From NCBI GenBank assembly GCA_044353165.1, contig JBILCM010000004.1, positions 1-64,000 on the forward strand: a stretch of DNA of 64,000 nt. Reading direction: 5' to 3'. A program made the position numbers and the translations under genes. Positions 52,925 to 62,956 of this stretch are shown in pieces. The DNA is from JBILCM01 sp044353165. Lineage in GTDB: Bacteria; Bacillota; Bacilli; Paenibacillales; YIM-B00363. How positions within the stretch are numbered: position 1 is the first letter of the stretch; each line of letters opens with the position of its first letter. The notes below the pieces were generated by a model. It saw only the letters and a list, made by a program, of their open reading frames with translations. It was not told where the DNA came from and did no database searches.

Positions 52925-53899
52925 TTGACCGATTCCAATGGCTTGTATTCTGTTAAAATTCCTCTTCGCAATGCGGCGGAAGGACTCGCATTGTTCGGAC
53001 CTCAAGATATATACCTGCATCTCATCGAACGAGAAACGAAGGCCCAACTCTTCTCCCGGAACGCAGAAATTGTTATCCAAGGCACGCAACAGGACGTGCG
53101 GGACTTAGAACATCTGTATTTGGTTTTATTAGAGCTCATTCGTGCGGGCATTGGTTTGTCGGAGCGGGACATCCTCTACGCACTCGAATTGGCACGCAAC
53201 ATGCAAGCGGATCAACTGTTGGACTTGTTTAAAGGCGAAATTACAACCAACTTCAAAGGCAAGCCGATTAAAGTAAAGACGATTGCCCAGAAACACTACA
53301 TCAGTACGATCTTAAAGAAAGATGTCATCTTCGGCATTGGACCTGCAGGCACAGGGAAGACGTATCTTGCAGTCGTGTGTGCCATTGGGGCGCTGAAGGA
53401 CGGTAAAGTGAAGCGGATCGTGCTCACGCGACCGGCTGTTGAAGCTGGGGAAAGTTTAGGTTTTTTACCGGGGGATTTGCAAGAGAAAGTCGACCCGTAT
53501 CTTCGTCCGCTCTACGATGCATTGAACGACGTGTTAGGGCCTGAAGCTGTCGCCAAAGCATTAGAGCGAGGTTTGATTGAGATTGCACCGCTTGCCTACA
53601 TGCGCGGCCGCACGCTCGATGATTCGTTCATTATCTTGGATGAAGCGCAGAATACAACGCCGGAACAAATGAAGATGTTCCTCACTCGCCTCGGATTCGG
53701 CTCGAAGATGGTCGTGACCGGGGATGTTACTCAGATTGACCTGCCCAGGGGCAAAACATCGGGCTTGATTGAAGCCGAGCGTATATTGAAGACGATTCAA
53801 GAAATCGGGTTCATCTATTTTTCTGAATCGGATGTCGTGCGACATTCCCTGGTGCAGAAAATCATCGTTGCATATAACCAGAATAAGGACAACCTATAG
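52925..53899 (+). CDS. phoH: PhoH family ATPase
   Basis: The 324-residue cytosolic protein has a Walker A motif GPAGTGKTYLAVV (about 139-147), the region VLTRPAVEAGESLGFLPGDLQEKVDPYLRPLYD, Walker B FIILDEAQNTTPEQ and VVTGDVTQIDLP. PhoH-type ATPases are linked to RNA metabolism, often beside ybeY as here. TTG start at 52925 follows AAGGAGTGAAG. In B. subtilis pgpH lies between phoH and ybeY; here it is absent. Confidence 0.94.
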   Translation: MTDSNGLYSVKIPLRNAAEGLALFGPQDIYLHLIERETKAQLFSRNAEIVIQGTQQDVRDLEHLYLVLLELIRAGIGLSERDILYALELARNMQADQLLDLFKGEITTNFKGKPIKVKTIAQKHYISTILKKDVIFGIGPAGTGKTYLAVVCAIGALKDGKVKRIVLTRPAVEAGESLGFLPGDLQEKVDPYLRPLYDALNDVLGPEAVAKALERGLIEIAPLAYMRGRTLDDSFIILDEAQNTTPEQMKMFLTRLGFGSKMVVTGDVTQIDLPRGKTSGLIEAERILKTIQEIGFIYFSESDVVRHSLVQKIIVAYNQNKDNL

Positions 53900-53920
53900 A
53901 ACACAGGAGGTCGCATAACT

Positions 53921-54400
53921 GTGACCACATTACAACTTGATTGGAGCAATGAGCAGGATGAGATCGAGCTTCCGGAACAACTCGATCACATCCTGAATCA
54001 ATTGCTTGTTTTCGCGGGACAATCTGAACACGTGACTTCTGGTGAAGTGACGTTGACTTTCGTGAGCGACATCGACATCCAGACGCTTAACGCCCAGTAT
54101 CGCGGCATCGATAAACCCACCGACGTGCTGTCCTTCTCCATGTTAGAAGCGCACGAAGATGAGTTGTCGATCCAATATGACGAAGCGCCCGAGACGTCGA
54201 TCGGCGATATCGTGATCGCCGTTCCAACGGCACTGCGGCAAAGCATAGAATACGGTCATACGTTGCAAAGGGAAATTGGCTTTTTATTTGTGCACGGTTT
54301 CCTGCATTTGTTGGGTTATGATCACACCGATGAAGCATCGGAGCAGATTATGATTTCCAAACAAGAACACATTCTGCAGCAAGCGGGATTGGTTCGCTAA
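53921..54400 (+). CDS. ybeY: Endoribonuclease YbeY
   Basis: The 159-residue protein has the zinc motif FVHGFLHLLGYDHTDEASE (H-x3-H-x5-H) and the upstream YRGIDKPTDVLSF signature. YbeY matures 16S rRNA ends and helps ribosome quality control. GTG at 53921 with GGAGG upstream. The gene is 21 bases after phoH. Confidence 0.95.
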   Translation: MTTLQLDWSNEQDEIELPEQLDHILNQLLVFAGQSEHVTSGEVTLTFVSDIDIQTLNAQYRGIDKPTDVLSFSMLEAHEDELSIQYDEAPETSIGDIVIAVPTALRQSIEYGHTLQREIGFLFVHGFLHLLGYDHTDEASEQIMISKQEHILQQAGLVR

Positions 54401-54432
54401 GAACGGCGACCTTGTTGGGGAAGGAACTGGCG

Positions 54433-54849
54433 ATGAAAGTCACGAATGACGAGTTGATTCAGCATGCAATGGAAGCAAGGATAAGGGCTTATATGCCTTA
54501 TTCAGGGTTCGCGGTGGGCAGCGCATTGCTTGACGAGACAGGTGTAATTCATTATGGCTGCAATGTCGAGAATGGAGCTTACGGACCGACCAACTGCGCG
54601 GAGCGGACGGCGTTATTCCGTGCGATCGCCGATGGGGTGCGACAGGGTGCTTTCAAGGCGATCGCGATCGTGGCTGATACCGATGTGCCCTGTGCGCCTT
54701 GCGGGGTTTGCAGACAAGTAATGTTCGAATTATGTCCACCTGATATGCCTGTCATTATGAGTAATCTAGACGGCACGACCCGTGTTGCAACGGTGTCAGA
54801 ATTGTTGCCGTTCGCGTTTGTGCGGGGAGGAAAGATCAATGATGTCTAA
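54433..54849 (+). CDS. cdd: Cytidine deaminase
   Basis: The 138-residue enzyme deaminates cytidine and deoxycytidine. It has [14 protein letters not shown], the zinc/catalytic motif NCAERTALF (Cys-Ala-Glu, tetrameric class) and [15 protein letters not shown] with the other two zinc cysteines. ATG at 54433 with GGGGAAGGAA upstream. In B. subtilis dgkA precedes cdd; here ybeY is followed directly by cdd. Overlaps era by 11 bases. Confidence 0.95.
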   Translation: MKVTNDELIQHAMEARIRAYMPYSGFAVGSALLDETGVIHYGCNVENGAYGPTNCAERTALFRAIADGVRQGAFKAIAIVADTDVPCAPCGVCRQVMFELCPPDMPVIMSNLDGTTRVATVSELLPFAFVRGGKINDV

Positions 54850-55741
54850 AGCACAATATAAATCTGGATTCGTTACGATCATTGGCCGGCCGAACGTCGG
54901 GAAATCGACATTGCTCAACCAAGTGATTGGTCAGAAAATTGCCATTATGTCCGACAAGCCACAAACCACACGCAACAAGATCCACGGTGTTTATACGAAT
55001 GAATCGAGCCAAATTGTTTTTTTAGATACGCCAGGTATCCATAAACCCAGCTCCAAGCTTGGGGATTATATGATCAAAGTGGCGATCGATACATTGAAAG
55101 AAGTGGACCTGATTCTCATGCTTGTGGATGTCTCAACGGGCTTGGGTGGGGGTGATCGGTTCATTATTGAACAACTGCAAGGTATATCGACGCCTGTCAT
55201 CCTGGCACTGAACAAGATCGACAAAGTGCATCCCGAAGCGCTCTTACCGATCATCGCGCAATACAGATCGTTGTATGCGTTCGCTGAGATCGTACCCGTC
55301 TCTGCCGCCCTGGGGAACAATGTGAACACCTTGCTAGAACAAGTTGTGAAATATTTGCCGGAAGGTCCACAATATTATCCAGCCGATCAAGTCACAGATC
55401 ATCCAGAACAATGGATTTGCGCCGAATTGATCCGGGAAAAAATTCTTCAATTGACCCGCGAAGAAATTCCCCATTCGATCGCGGTGACAATCGAGTCGAT
55501 GTCTGTGCGACCGAACGGGATTGTAGATATTGGCGCGGTGATTTATGTGGAGCGGGATTCACAGAAATCGATCGTGATTGGCAAGAAGGGTGCTCTGATG
55601 AAGCAAATTGGCGAACTTGCGAGGAAAGATATTGAGCACTTGCTTGGATCTAGGATATTTTTGGAGCTATGGGTGAAAGTCAAGAAAGACTGGCGCAATC
55701 AAGACTCCGTCCTGCGCGATCTGGGCTTTCGTGCGGAGTAG
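54839..55741 (+). CDS. era: GTPase Era
   Basis: The 300-residue ribosome-assembly GTPase has G1 GRPNVGKST, the switch region TTRNKIHG, G3 DTPGIHK, G4 NKID and G5 SAA ([10 protein letters not shown]). A C-terminal KH domain follows ([21 protein letters not shown]) that binds the 3' end of 16S rRNA. ATG at 54839 has GGGGAGG eight bases upstream. Confidence 0.97.
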   Translation: MMSKAQYKSGFVTIIGRPNVGKSTLLNQVIGQKIAIMSDKPQTTRNKIHGVYTNESSQIVFLDTPGIHKPSSKLGDYMIKVAIDTLKEVDLILMLVDVSTGLGGGDRFIIEQLQGISTPVILALNKIDKVHPEALLPIIAQYRSLYAFAEIVPVSAALGNNVNTLLEQVVKYLPEGPQYYPADQVTDHPEQWICAELIREKILQLTREEIPHSIAVTIESMSVRPNGIVDIGAVIYVERDSQKSIVIGKKGALMKQIGELARKDIEHLLGSRIFLELWVKVKKDWRNQDSVLRDLGFRAE

Positions 55742-55842
55742 CCGCTTGATTTCCCAGTAATTATAACGCATAGGAATTTCTCTCCCGTATCAACCTAAGG
55801 ACGTGATCGTTACGTCATCACAGTCGGGGAGGTTGGTCACGG

Positions 55843-55995
55843 ATGAGAGATTTTTCTTGGAATTATTTCACGATGACCGGAGACGTCAGTGCTTTCATGC
55901 TGTATCGTGAGTGGGATCAGCAGCAAGAGGCTTCTGACGTTGACATGGATGCAATACCGGGAGATGACGACACGGAGGTATGTTATACAGAGTAG
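55843..55995 (+). CDS. yqzL: YqzL family small protein
   Basis: The 50-residue protein starts MRDFSWNYFTMTGDVSAFMLYREWD, matching the conserved start of YqzL (MxDFTWKxFxxTGxxxxYLLYxE). The tail is acidic and longer than the usual 45-47 residues. GGGGAGG lies 10 bases before the ATG. Position between era and recO is conserved in Bacilli. Overlaps recO by 16 bases. Function unknown. Confidence 0.9.
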   Translation: MRDFSWNYFTMTGDVSAFMLYREWDQQQEASDVDMDAIPGDDDTEVCYTE

Positions 55996-56747
55996 AAGGC
56001 ATCGTAATCCGCAGCATTCCTTATGGTGAGAGCCATACTATTATTTCCCTACTCACCCCAGACCATGGCAGAATCGGGGTGATGGTGCGAGGAGCGAAAA
56101 AACCGAAGAGCCGCCTCGCAGCCGTCACCCAACTTTATACGTATGGGGAGTTTGTATTTTTTCGAGCAGGTGCACAAACGCTGGGATCTCTGAATCAAGG
56201 TGAGCTGTTGGATACATATCGCCATGTCCGCAACGATGTAAGACTGTCAACGTACGCGGTGTATTTTGCTGAACTTGTCGATCGCATGGTAACGGATGAA
56301 GAAGCGAGCACATATCATTTTTCTCAACTGAAAGCAGCGCTAGAAGCATTGGATCAAGGGAAAGATCCCCAGATTGTCGGCCATATGTTAGAGATGAAGT
56401 GTTTTCATTGCGCAGGCATCACCCCATCACTGAGCGCTTGTGCCGCTTGTGGACACGCCATAACAGGGGATGAGCCAATCATAGGTTGGAGCTCACTTGC
56501 TGGCGGATTGCTCTGTCTACAATGTGATCCGACATTCCCGGATCGGATGATCATCTCCATCACAACGATGAAATTGCTTCAACGCTTACTGCAGACAGAC
56601 CTCCGCAATTTAGGCGATGTGCGCGTTCGCCAGGAATCCAAAAACCAATTAAAACTCATTACACGCCAGTGGATGCATGTCCACGCGGACTTGCATTTGA
56701 AATCCCGCCTCGTGCTCGATCAAATTGAGGAAAGTTTCATCCCGTAA
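55980..56747 (+). CDS. recO: DNA repair protein RecO
   Basis: The 255-residue protein loads RecA in the RecFOR pathway. It has an N-terminal OB fold (VEGIVIRSIPYGESHTIISLLTPDHGRIGVMVRGAKKPKSR) and a helical C-terminal domain with a four-Cys zinc site: CHFH-like FHCAGITPS, CAACGH and LLCLQCD. Normal length. ACACGGAGGT precedes the ATG. Confidence 0.95.
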   Translation: MLYRVEGIVIRSIPYGESHTIISLLTPDHGRIGVMVRGAKKPKSRLAAVTQLYTYGEFVFFRAGAQTLGSLNQGELLDTYRHVRNDVRLSTYAVYFAELVDRMVTDEEASTYHFSQLKAALEALDQGKDPQIVGHMLEMKCFHCAGITPSLSACAACGHAITGDEPIIGWSSLAGGLLCLQCDPTFPDRMIISITTMKLLQRLLQTDLRNLGDVRVRQESKNQLKLITRQWMHVHADLHLKSRLVLDQIEESFIP

Positions 56748-56824
56748 CATCCAAGAAAGCATAAGCTCTTCCACATATGATGAAAGGAATACTCATCATG
56801 ATATGTTGGAGGAGGCCATGTTGA

Positions 56825-57412
56825 ATGAGACGAACGAATGCACGATGCGGATCTAAGCACAATCGCCATGTTACGGCCTATGTGTTGCGCAAGGTGGCTA
56901 GGAACATGACGCCGTTTTTTCGACTCATTGCAGACAATCAGCGATATGCGCAATGCTGGAGCAAAGCCGTCGTCCATGCGAATGCCACGGCGTTGCGACG
57001 ATTGTTCCGGATCGCATCACCGCAAGCGAAACGTCCATTGCCGAGTACGGACGGCCGGGGTTATTTGATCAATTTCGAATTCAAAGGCCCCGTCCCACTA
57101 TATGGAAGCGGCACAGAGAATACTTCAGTGAACGGGAAATTCATTTTTGAAACGAGGGTGCATCGGGCCATCTCGAGGGCCATACTGCCATTATATGTGA
57201 CGTTGGCAGTAAATCCAGCGTTCGCTCGTGCTTTGGCGCTGGCGATTCGTCTCGGAGATGTCCGGGCAGTGACATGTATCGTCAAGTCTGTGGTCACAGC
57301 GCCCCAACTTCAATCGGTATCCATTGAGGAATCGGGTATTGCGCTTGCTTTCAAATATGCATTCAGTAAATATCGATACGAGCATTTTCTATTGAGCGAA
57401 CGATTTGAATAA
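56825..57412 (+). CDS. Protein of unknown function between recO and glyS
   Basis: The 195-residue basic protein has no family I recognise. The ATG at 56825 has GGAGGAGG nine bases before it, so translation is well supported. N-terminal part has RHVTAYVLRKVARNMTPFFRLIADNQRY; the middle is GYLINFEFKGPVPLYGSGTENTS; the C-terminal half is two hydrophobic helical stretches (ISRAILPLYVTLAVNPAFARALALAIRLG and IVKSVVTAPQ). The hydrophobic parts may be amphipathic or membrane-associated. B. subtilis has no gene here. Confidence 0.7.
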   Translation: MRRTNARCGSKHNRHVTAYVLRKVARNMTPFFRLIADNQRYAQCWSKAVVHANATALRRLFRIASPQAKRPLPSTDGRGYLINFEFKGPVPLYGSGTENTSVNGKFIFETRVHRAISRAILPLYVTLAVNPAFARALALAIRLGDVRAVTCIVKSVVTAPQLQSVSIEESGIALAFKYAFSKYRYEHFLLSERFE

Positions 57413-57498
57413 GGGACTTCGATTGGATCGTTCAACGCGGGGGAGGAAGTCATTTCCTTCTCCAGATTTTGCGAACAACGCAGGGGGAGTTCCATCTC

Positions 57499-57527
57499 TT
57501 GACTTATGCAACGGAACTTGCTATATT
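57499..57527 (+). promoter_or_regulatory. Sigma-A promoter of glyS
   Basis: TTGACT (57499-57504), 17-base spacer, TATATT (57522-57527). The start near 57534 gives a leader of about 100 bases that includes a terminator-like hairpin. Confidence 0.65.
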
Positions 57528-57572
57528 ATACCGCAGAAAATACATAATTGCATAAACCATAATCGAACACGT

Positions 57573-57613
57573 CCCTACGTCCTGTATAGAAAGGCGTAGG
57601 GCTCAGTTTTTTA
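57573..57613 (+). terminator. Terminator-like hairpin in the glyS leader
   Basis: CCCTACG (57573-57579) pairs with CGTAGGG (57595-57601), followed by CTCAGTTTTTT. It stands after the promoter and before glyS, so it looks like an attenuator. No T-box core (GGTGGNACCGCG) is present. Confidence 0.7.
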
Positions 57614-57632
57614 TACGAAGGAGCGATTGTTG

Positions 57633-59015
57633 ATGACTGTAACGATGGATGCCGTGACTGCACTTGCCAAACACAGAGGTTTTATATTTCCAGGATCAGA
57701 AATTTACGGGGGGCTTGCGAATACATGGGATTACGGTCCATTGGGTGTAGAGCTGAAGAACAACATTAAGCGGGCGTGGTGGAAGAAGTTCATTCAAGAA
57801 TCCCCTTACAACGTTGGCTTGGATGCAGCTATTCTCATGAATCCGCAAACTTGGGTCGCATCTGGACATGTTGGTAATTTCAATGATCCCATGATTGATT
57901 GTAAAACATGTAAAGCACGGCATCGCGCCGATAAACTCATTGAGTCTCACTTGCTAAAACAAGGCACGGAAATCATCGTCGATGGGATGACATTCGAACA
58001 GATGATGGGTTTAATCCGTGAACATCGGATCGTCTGCCCGGATTGCGGAGCACTCGATTATACGGAGATTCGACAATTCAATCTGATGTTTAAAACGCAT
58101 CAAGGGGTGACGGTAAGCAGCGCGAACGAGGTGTACTTGCGTCCCGAAACAGCGCAAGGTATATTCGTCAACTTCAAGAACGTGCAACGTACGATGCGGC
58201 GAAAACTGCCTTTTGGCATCGCACAGATTGGGAAGAGTTTCCGCAACGAAATCACGCCAGGCAACTTTACTTTCCGTACGCGCGAGTTTGAACAGATGGA
58301 GCTAGAATTTTTCTGTAAACCGGGTGAGGACTTACAGTGGTTTGATTATTGGCGATCGTTCTGCAAGGAATGGTTGCTTGCTTTGGGTATGAAAGAAGAG
58401 AGCATCCGACTTCGAGATCATGCAGACGATGAATTGTCTCATTATAGCAATGCCACAACAGATATTGAGTTTCGTTTTCCATTCGGCTGGGGGGAACTTT
58501 GGGGGATTGCAGATCGAACCGATTATGATCTCAAGCAACATATGGAACACTCCGGAGAAGATTTTCATGTTCACGAACAAGAAACAGGTGAAAGATACAT
58601 ACCCTATTGTATTGAACCGTCGCTTGGAGCCGATCGGGTCACTCTAGCTTTCCTGATAGACGCCTATGAAGAACAGCAACTAGAGAACGAGGACAGCCGC
58701 GTGGTACTGCACTTGCATCCTGCCCTGGCACCGGTCAAAGCAGCGATTTTCCCTTTGTCTAAAAAATTGAATGAAGGGGCTCTTGCGATCTATCAACAGC
58801 TGGCCAAGAAATTTATGGTTGATTTCGATGATGCAGGATCGATCGGCAAGCGATATCGCAGACATGATGAGATTGGAACACCTTATTGCATCACGTATGA
58901 TTTCGATTCGCAGACGGATGGACAAGTCACGGTGCGTGATAGGGATACGATGGAACAAACGAGGATGCCTATTGAACATGTGGCCACATTCTTGGAGTCC
59001 AAAGTATCATTCTAA
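57633..59015 (+). CDS. glyS: Glycyl-tRNA synthetase, single-chain (alpha2) type
   Basis: The 460-residue class II enzyme charges tRNA-Gly. It has [27 protein letters not shown], the metal-binding segment [11 protein letters not shown] and CPDCGALD, motif 2 [16 protein letters not shown], motif 3 [10 protein letters not shown], and a C-terminal anticodon-binding domain. This is the single-subunit form found in many Gram-positives, not the glyQ/glyS pair of B. subtilis. ATG at 57633 with AAGGAG nine bases upstream. Two in-frame TTGs precede it. Confidence 0.95.
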   Translation: MTVTMDAVTALAKHRGFIFPGSEIYGGLANTWDYGPLGVELKNNIKRAWWKKFIQESPYNVGLDAAILMNPQTWVASGHVGNFNDPMIDCKTCKARHRADKLIESHLLKQGTEIIVDGMTFEQMMGLIREHRIVCPDCGALDYTEIRQFNLMFKTHQGVTVSSANEVYLRPETAQGIFVNFKNVQRTMRRKLPFGIAQIGKSFRNEITPGNFTFRTREFEQMELEFFCKPGEDLQWFDYWRSFCKEWLLALGMKEESIRLRDHADDELSHYSNATTDIEFRFPFGWGELWGIADRTDYDLKQHMEHSGEDFHVHEQETGERYIPYCIEPSLGADRVTLAFLIDAYEEQQLENEDSRVVLHLHPALAPVKAAIFPLSKKLNEGALAIYQQLAKKFMVDFDDAGSIGKRYRRHDEIGTPYCITYDFDSQTDGQVTVRDRDTMEQTRMPIEHVATFLESKVSF

Positions 59016-59065
59016 GAAAAAACGAAGATATTTCAGCACGTTTTGACAAAAGTTTTGCATGGGAT

Positions 59066-59092
59066 GCAGGAGAATGCTTCCATACAGCGAAT
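59066..59092 (+). promoter_or_regulatory. Candidate sigma-H promoter upstream of dnaG-sigA
   Basis: GCAGGAGAA (59066-59074), 11 bases, AGCGAAT (59086-59092) fits RNAGGAWWW-N11/12-RNNGAAT except for one base in the -35. The sigA operon of B. subtilis is also served by sigma-H. A TATAAT at 59094-59099 nearby has no good -35. Confidence 0.5.
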
Positions 59093-59128
59093 ATATAATC
59101 TTGCAATTTCACAATGTGGTGAAGCGAT

Positions 59129-60976
59129 ATGCGAAGCGGTAACATACCCGATGATTTCATTGAGAAGGTTCTCCGAAAAACAGATATTGTAGAAGTGATC
59201 GGAAGAACCGTGAAATTGACGAAGCGCGGTAAAAATTTTATTGGTTTATGTCCATTTCATTCCGAGAAATCACCGTCCTTCAATGTCCTTCCAGAGAAAC
59301 AAATTTTTCATTGCTTTGGTTGCGGTGCTGGCGGTAATGTGGTTCGTTTCTTGATGAAAGCAGAGGGCGTAGTTTTTCCTGAGGCGATGAGCCAGTTGGC
59401 AGAGAATGCTGGCATCCCCTTTGTTTATCGCACGGAGCCAGTGGAGATGACGCTGGAGCAACGGGAAATGTCGCGTTTCATTGAGGCTCATGAAGAAGCA
59501 GCCAAGTTTTTTCATTATGTGTTGAATGAAACCGAACAGGGTCAGGCAGCGCACCGTTATCTCAAGAATCGTGGGTTCACCCAACGTCTGATTGATGAAT
59601 TTCAGCTTGGATATGCGCCTCCACTCTGGGACACACTCGTGAAGTTTTTACAGTCCAAGGGATATGCCATGGATTTCATTGAGACAGCGGGCCTCGCAGT
59701 TCGACGTACGGAAGGAGATGGGATCTATGATCGTTTTCGGGACCGTGTTATGTTCCCGATTCGAGACGCATTGGGCAAGGTCATCGCTTTCGGTGGCAGA
59801 GCCGTAGGAGGAGACACCCAGCCTAAATATTTAAATTCACCGGATTCGCTGTTGTTTCACAAGAATAAAATACTGTATACGTTCCATCTGGCCAAGGCAG
59901 CCATTCGCAAATCCGGTCACGCGGTTTTATTTGAAGGGTATGTGGATGTGATCAAAGCTTGGGATGCGGGGGTTGAGAACGGTGTGGCAACACTGGGCAC
60001 AGCCTTAACAGAGTCACACCTTGAATTGTTGAGAAGAAGCTGTGACCAACTGATCATCTGCTATGATGGAGATCGTGCTGGTTTAGCGGCTGCTCACAAA
60101 AGCGTCATCTTATGTGAAAAGTTTGGCATACAAGCGAGAGTTGCCGTTATGCCCGATGGGTTGGACCCTGATGAATACATCATCAAGAACGGTGCGAATG
60201 CCTTCCGGACACAAATTATAGAACGCGCAGTAACCGCAACAAAATATAAATTGCTTTATTTAAGAAGAGATTATACGTTCGATGATGAGAGGGGCAAGTT
60301 GAGTTATGTGCGTGCAGCACTTTCTGTTGTTGCCACACTATCATCCCCTACAGAGCGAGAGCACTATATCCGGGAGATTTCTTCGGATACAGGTTATACG
60401 CTGGATGTTTTGAAGCAAGATTTGCATGAAATTCGTCAGAAATTAAGCACACCAAGGCATAATAACGCAATTCCGTGGAATACTGATATGAATGACAATA
60501 GGAGGAAAGACAACCTCCCTACATTACGGCCGGCTTATTACAATGCAGAAAGACAGTTGCTCTCCGCCATGATGCACAGCGGTGATGTTGCGCACTTGGT
60601 ACAAGAAAAACTTGGTTCACAGTTTCATATTGAAACCCATGTGGCGCTCGCCGCATTCTTATACACATACTACGGGAATGGGAAAGTTGCCCAACCTAGT
60701 GAATTTATTAACAGTCTGCACGATGATCAACTCGAGGCGGCAGCCAGCTCTATGATCCTGCAATACCCGATGGAAGCATTGAATCATACCGTCATTGATC
60801 ATTGCATTCAAGAAATACGTAAATATAATTTAGAGTTAACTATCAAGGAACTGAAAGAGAAGCAGCATAAATACGCACAATCCTCACAATTAGACAATAT
60901 TGTGCAGGCAGCACAGATCGGGAACGAGATCATCGCCCTGGAGAAGGAACTGAAACAGTTCTCACAGAAAGCGTAG
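59129..60976 (+). CDS. dnaG: DNA primase
   Basis: The 615-residue enzyme makes RNA primers. It has an N-terminal zinc ribbon ([11 protein letters not shown] and [11 protein letters not shown]), the basic core near [23 protein letters not shown], the TOPRIM domain ([21 protein letters not shown]) and a C-terminal helicase-binding domain from about residue 460. Normal length. The ribosome site is weak (GTGGTGAAG). Followed by sigA, as in the classical macromolecular synthesis operon, but without rpsU. Confidence 0.96.
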   Translation: MRSGNIPDDFIEKVLRKTDIVEVIGRTVKLTKRGKNFIGLCPFHSEKSPSFNVLPEKQIFHCFGCGAGGNVVRFLMKAEGVVFPEAMSQLAENAGIPFVYRTEPVEMTLEQREMSRFIEAHEEAAKFFHYVLNETEQGQAAHRYLKNRGFTQRLIDEFQLGYAPPLWDTLVKFLQSKGYAMDFIETAGLAVRRTEGDGIYDRFRDRVMFPIRDALGKVIAFGGRAVGGDTQPKYLNSPDSLLFHKNKILYTFHLAKAAIRKSGHAVLFEGYVDVIKAWDAGVENGVATLGTALTESHLELLRRSCDQLIICYDGDRAGLAAAHKSVILCEKFGIQARVAVMPDGLDPDEYIIKNGANAFRTQIIERAVTATKYKLLYLRRDYTFDDERGKLSYVRAALSVVATLSSPTEREHYIREISSDTGYTLDVLKQDLHEIRQKLSTPRHNNAIPWNTDMNDNRRKDNLPTLRPAYYNAERQLLSAMMHSGDVAHLVQEKLGSQFHIETHVALAAFLYTYYGNGKVAQPSEFINSLHDDQLEAAASSMILQYPMEALNHTVIDHCIQEIRKYNLELTIKELKEKQHKYAQSSQLDNIVQAAQIGNEIIALEKELKQFSQKA

Positions 60977-61004
60977 ACTTTTTCAGGGAGAAGGGAGTCG
61001 CAGT

Positions 61005-62117
61005 ATGACCAACGAACAACACACGGATCAAGAGGTAGAACTCACATTAGAGCAAGTCAAAGATCAGTTGATGGAACTGGGGAAGAAGCGTTCGGTTTTA
61101 ACGTTCAAAGATATCGTGGAGCGATTATCCCCTTTTGAGCAAGATCCGGAGCAGATTGATGACTTTTTTGAGCAATTATCGGAACAAGGTATTGAAATTG
61201 TGAATGACAATGAAGATGGGACTCAACACCCTGAGGAAGAACAGGATGAATTCCAATTTGATGAGGATCTTTCGCTTCCCCCAGGAGTCAAAATTAATGA
61301 CCCGGTGCGGATGTATTTGAAAGAAATTGGCAGAGTTCCGCTTCTCTCCGCTGAAGATGAAGTGGGTCTGGCGAAGCGGATTGAGAATGGTGATGAAGAG
61401 GCCAAAAGACGATTGGCTGAAGCGAATTTGCGTCTCGTTGTCAGTATTGCCAAGCGCTACGTCGGTCGAGGCATGCTTTTCTTAGACTTAATTCAAGAAG
61501 GTAATATGGGCTTGATTAAGGCGGTAGAGAAGTTCGATCATACCAAAGGTTATAAATTTTCTACTTACGCCACTTGGTGGATTCGACAAGCGATCACACG
61601 TGCCATTGCTGACCAGGCACGAACGATTCGAATCCCCGTACATATGGTTGAGACGATCAACAAGTTGATTCGCGTGTCTAGGCAATTGCTACAGGAGTTG
61701 GGCAGAGAACCCACACCGGAAGAAATCGCCAAAGAGATGGATTTAAGCACAGAGAAAGTACGGGAAATTATGAAGATTGCACAAGAGCCGGTGTCTTTGG
61801 AAACACCCATCGGTGAAGAAGACGACAGCCACCTTGGTGATTTCATCGAAGATCAGGAAGCATTGGCTCCTGCCGACGCGGCGGCTTACGAATTGTTGAA
61901 GGAACAGCTTGAAGACGTGTTGGATACGCTGACAGAGCGTGAAGAGAACGTCTTGCGCTTGCGCTTTGGTTTGGATGATGGGCGAACGAGAACACTAGAG
62001 GAAGTCGGCAAAGTATTCGGCGTCACGAGGGAACGCATTCGTCAGATTGAAGCCAAAGCGTTGCGAAAGCTTCGCCATCCAAGTCGAAGTAAAAGACTGA
62101 AAGATTTTCTCGAATAG
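61005..62117 (+). CDS. sigA: Primary sigma factor SigA (RpoD)
   Basis: The 370-residue housekeeping sigma factor has region 1.1 (about 10-70), region 1.2 ([21 protein letters not shown]), region 2 ([38 protein letters not shown] for -10 binding), region 3, and region 4 ([19 protein letters not shown]) for the -35. Length matches B. subtilis SigA. GGGAGAAGGGAG precedes the ATG. Closed by a terminator. Confidence 0.98.
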   Translation: MTNEQHTDQEVELTLEQVKDQLMELGKKRSVLTFKDIVERLSPFEQDPEQIDDFFEQLSEQGIEIVNDNEDGTQHPEEEQDEFQFDEDLSLPPGVKINDPVRMYLKEIGRVPLLSAEDEVGLAKRIENGDEEAKRRLAEANLRLVVSIAKRYVGRGMLFLDLIQEGNMGLIKAVEKFDHTKGYKFSTYATWWIRQAITRAIADQARTIRIPVHMVETINKLIRVSRQLLQELGREPTPEEIAKEMDLSTEKVREIMKIAQEPVSLETPIGEEDDSHLGDFIEDQEALAPADAAAYELLKEQLEDVLDTLTEREENVLRLRFGLDDGRTRTLEEVGKVFGVTRERIRQIEAKALRKLRHPSRSKRLKDFLE

Positions 62118-62125
62118 AAAGATGG

Positions 62126-62166
62126 AAAGACCTCTTCCGATCGTTAGGGCTGAGGTCTTTTTATCT
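62126..62166 (+). terminator. Terminator after sigA
   Basis: AAAGACCTC (62126-62134) pairs perfectly with GAGGTCTTT (62152-62160), followed by TTATCTC. Confidence 0.85.
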
Positions 62167-62197
62167 CTGTATCGTTCAATGGGGTAGGTTGTGGGAT

Positions 62198-62956
62198 ATG
62201 ATTCAATTGTCAAAAAGACTCAAACAGATTGCCGATCAGGTGATTCCGGGATATCCGATCGCGGATATTGGCAGTGACCATGCGCTCTTACCTGTTTCTC
62301 TGGTTCAACGAGGGGTCATTCCCAGAGCGATTGCAGGTGATCTGCATGCGGGTCCTGTGCGGGCGGCACAACAACAAGTGAGCGCAGCTGGACTAGGGGA
62401 GCACATTCTCGTTCGTGCTGGAGACGGGTTGTCCGTATTACAATCCGGAGAAGCACATACCGTGGTTGTGGCAGGGATGGGCGGGGCTACCATCACATCG
62501 ATCTTAAACCGCGGTCGTGAACAGCTGCACGGCGTAAGCAGGTTGGTCCTGCAACCCAACAATGGTGAACCGACCGTCCGTGAATGGTTGCGGCAAGCGG
62601 GTTGGAAACTTTATGCAGAGCATCTGATCGAGGAAGATGGTATTATGTACGAAGTGTTATCTGCTGATGCTGCATACGATCGCCAAGATGCGCAAGATTG
62701 GAATCAGCAACTGTATACGCGTCCATTACCCTTCGGGAAAAATGTGTCATCCGACATCAGGTTGCTGATGGGTCCATGGTTGCTTGAAGCACCTTCTGCA
62801 TTGTTTGTGCGCAAGTGGCAAGCCTATCTCATGAAGCTTGATCAATTGCTTCCGCGTATGGTGAAATCGAACCAACCGGAAGCCAAGCAGAGAGTCGAGC
62901 AATTTTGCAAACAACGTGAAGAAATACAGGGGGTTTTGGCATGTCTATCCCTATAA
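62198..62956 (+). CDS. trmK: tRNA (adenine-22-N1)-methyltransferase TrmK
   Basis: The 252-residue enzyme methylates A22 of tRNA. It begins MIQLSKRLKQIADQVIPG, then the SAM motif PIADIGSDHALLPVSLVQRG, then VVVAGMGGATITSIL and LVLQPNNGEPTVREWL, all typical of TrmK (YqfN), and ends in a coiled-coil helix pair. ATG at 62198 follows GGGGTAGG by nine bases. Overlaps the next gene by 16 bases, as in B. subtilis. Confidence 0.95.
   Translation: MIQLSKRLKQIADQVIPGYPIADIGSDHALLPVSLVQRGVIPRAIAGDLHAGPVRAAQQQVSAAGLGEHILVRAGDGLSVLQSGEAHTVVVAGMGGATITSILNRGREQLHGVSRLVLQPNNGEPTVREWLRQAGWKLYAEHLIEEDGIMYEVLSADAAYDRQDAQDWNQQLYTRPLPFGKNVSSDIRLLMGPWLLEAPSALFVRKWQAYLMKLDQLLPRMVKSNQPEAKQRVEQFCKQREEIQGVLACLSL

Noticed and set aside
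57534..57632. glyS leader as a T-box
   Set aside because: No GGTGGNACCGCG core and too short for Stem I. Kept only as an attenuator-like hairpin.
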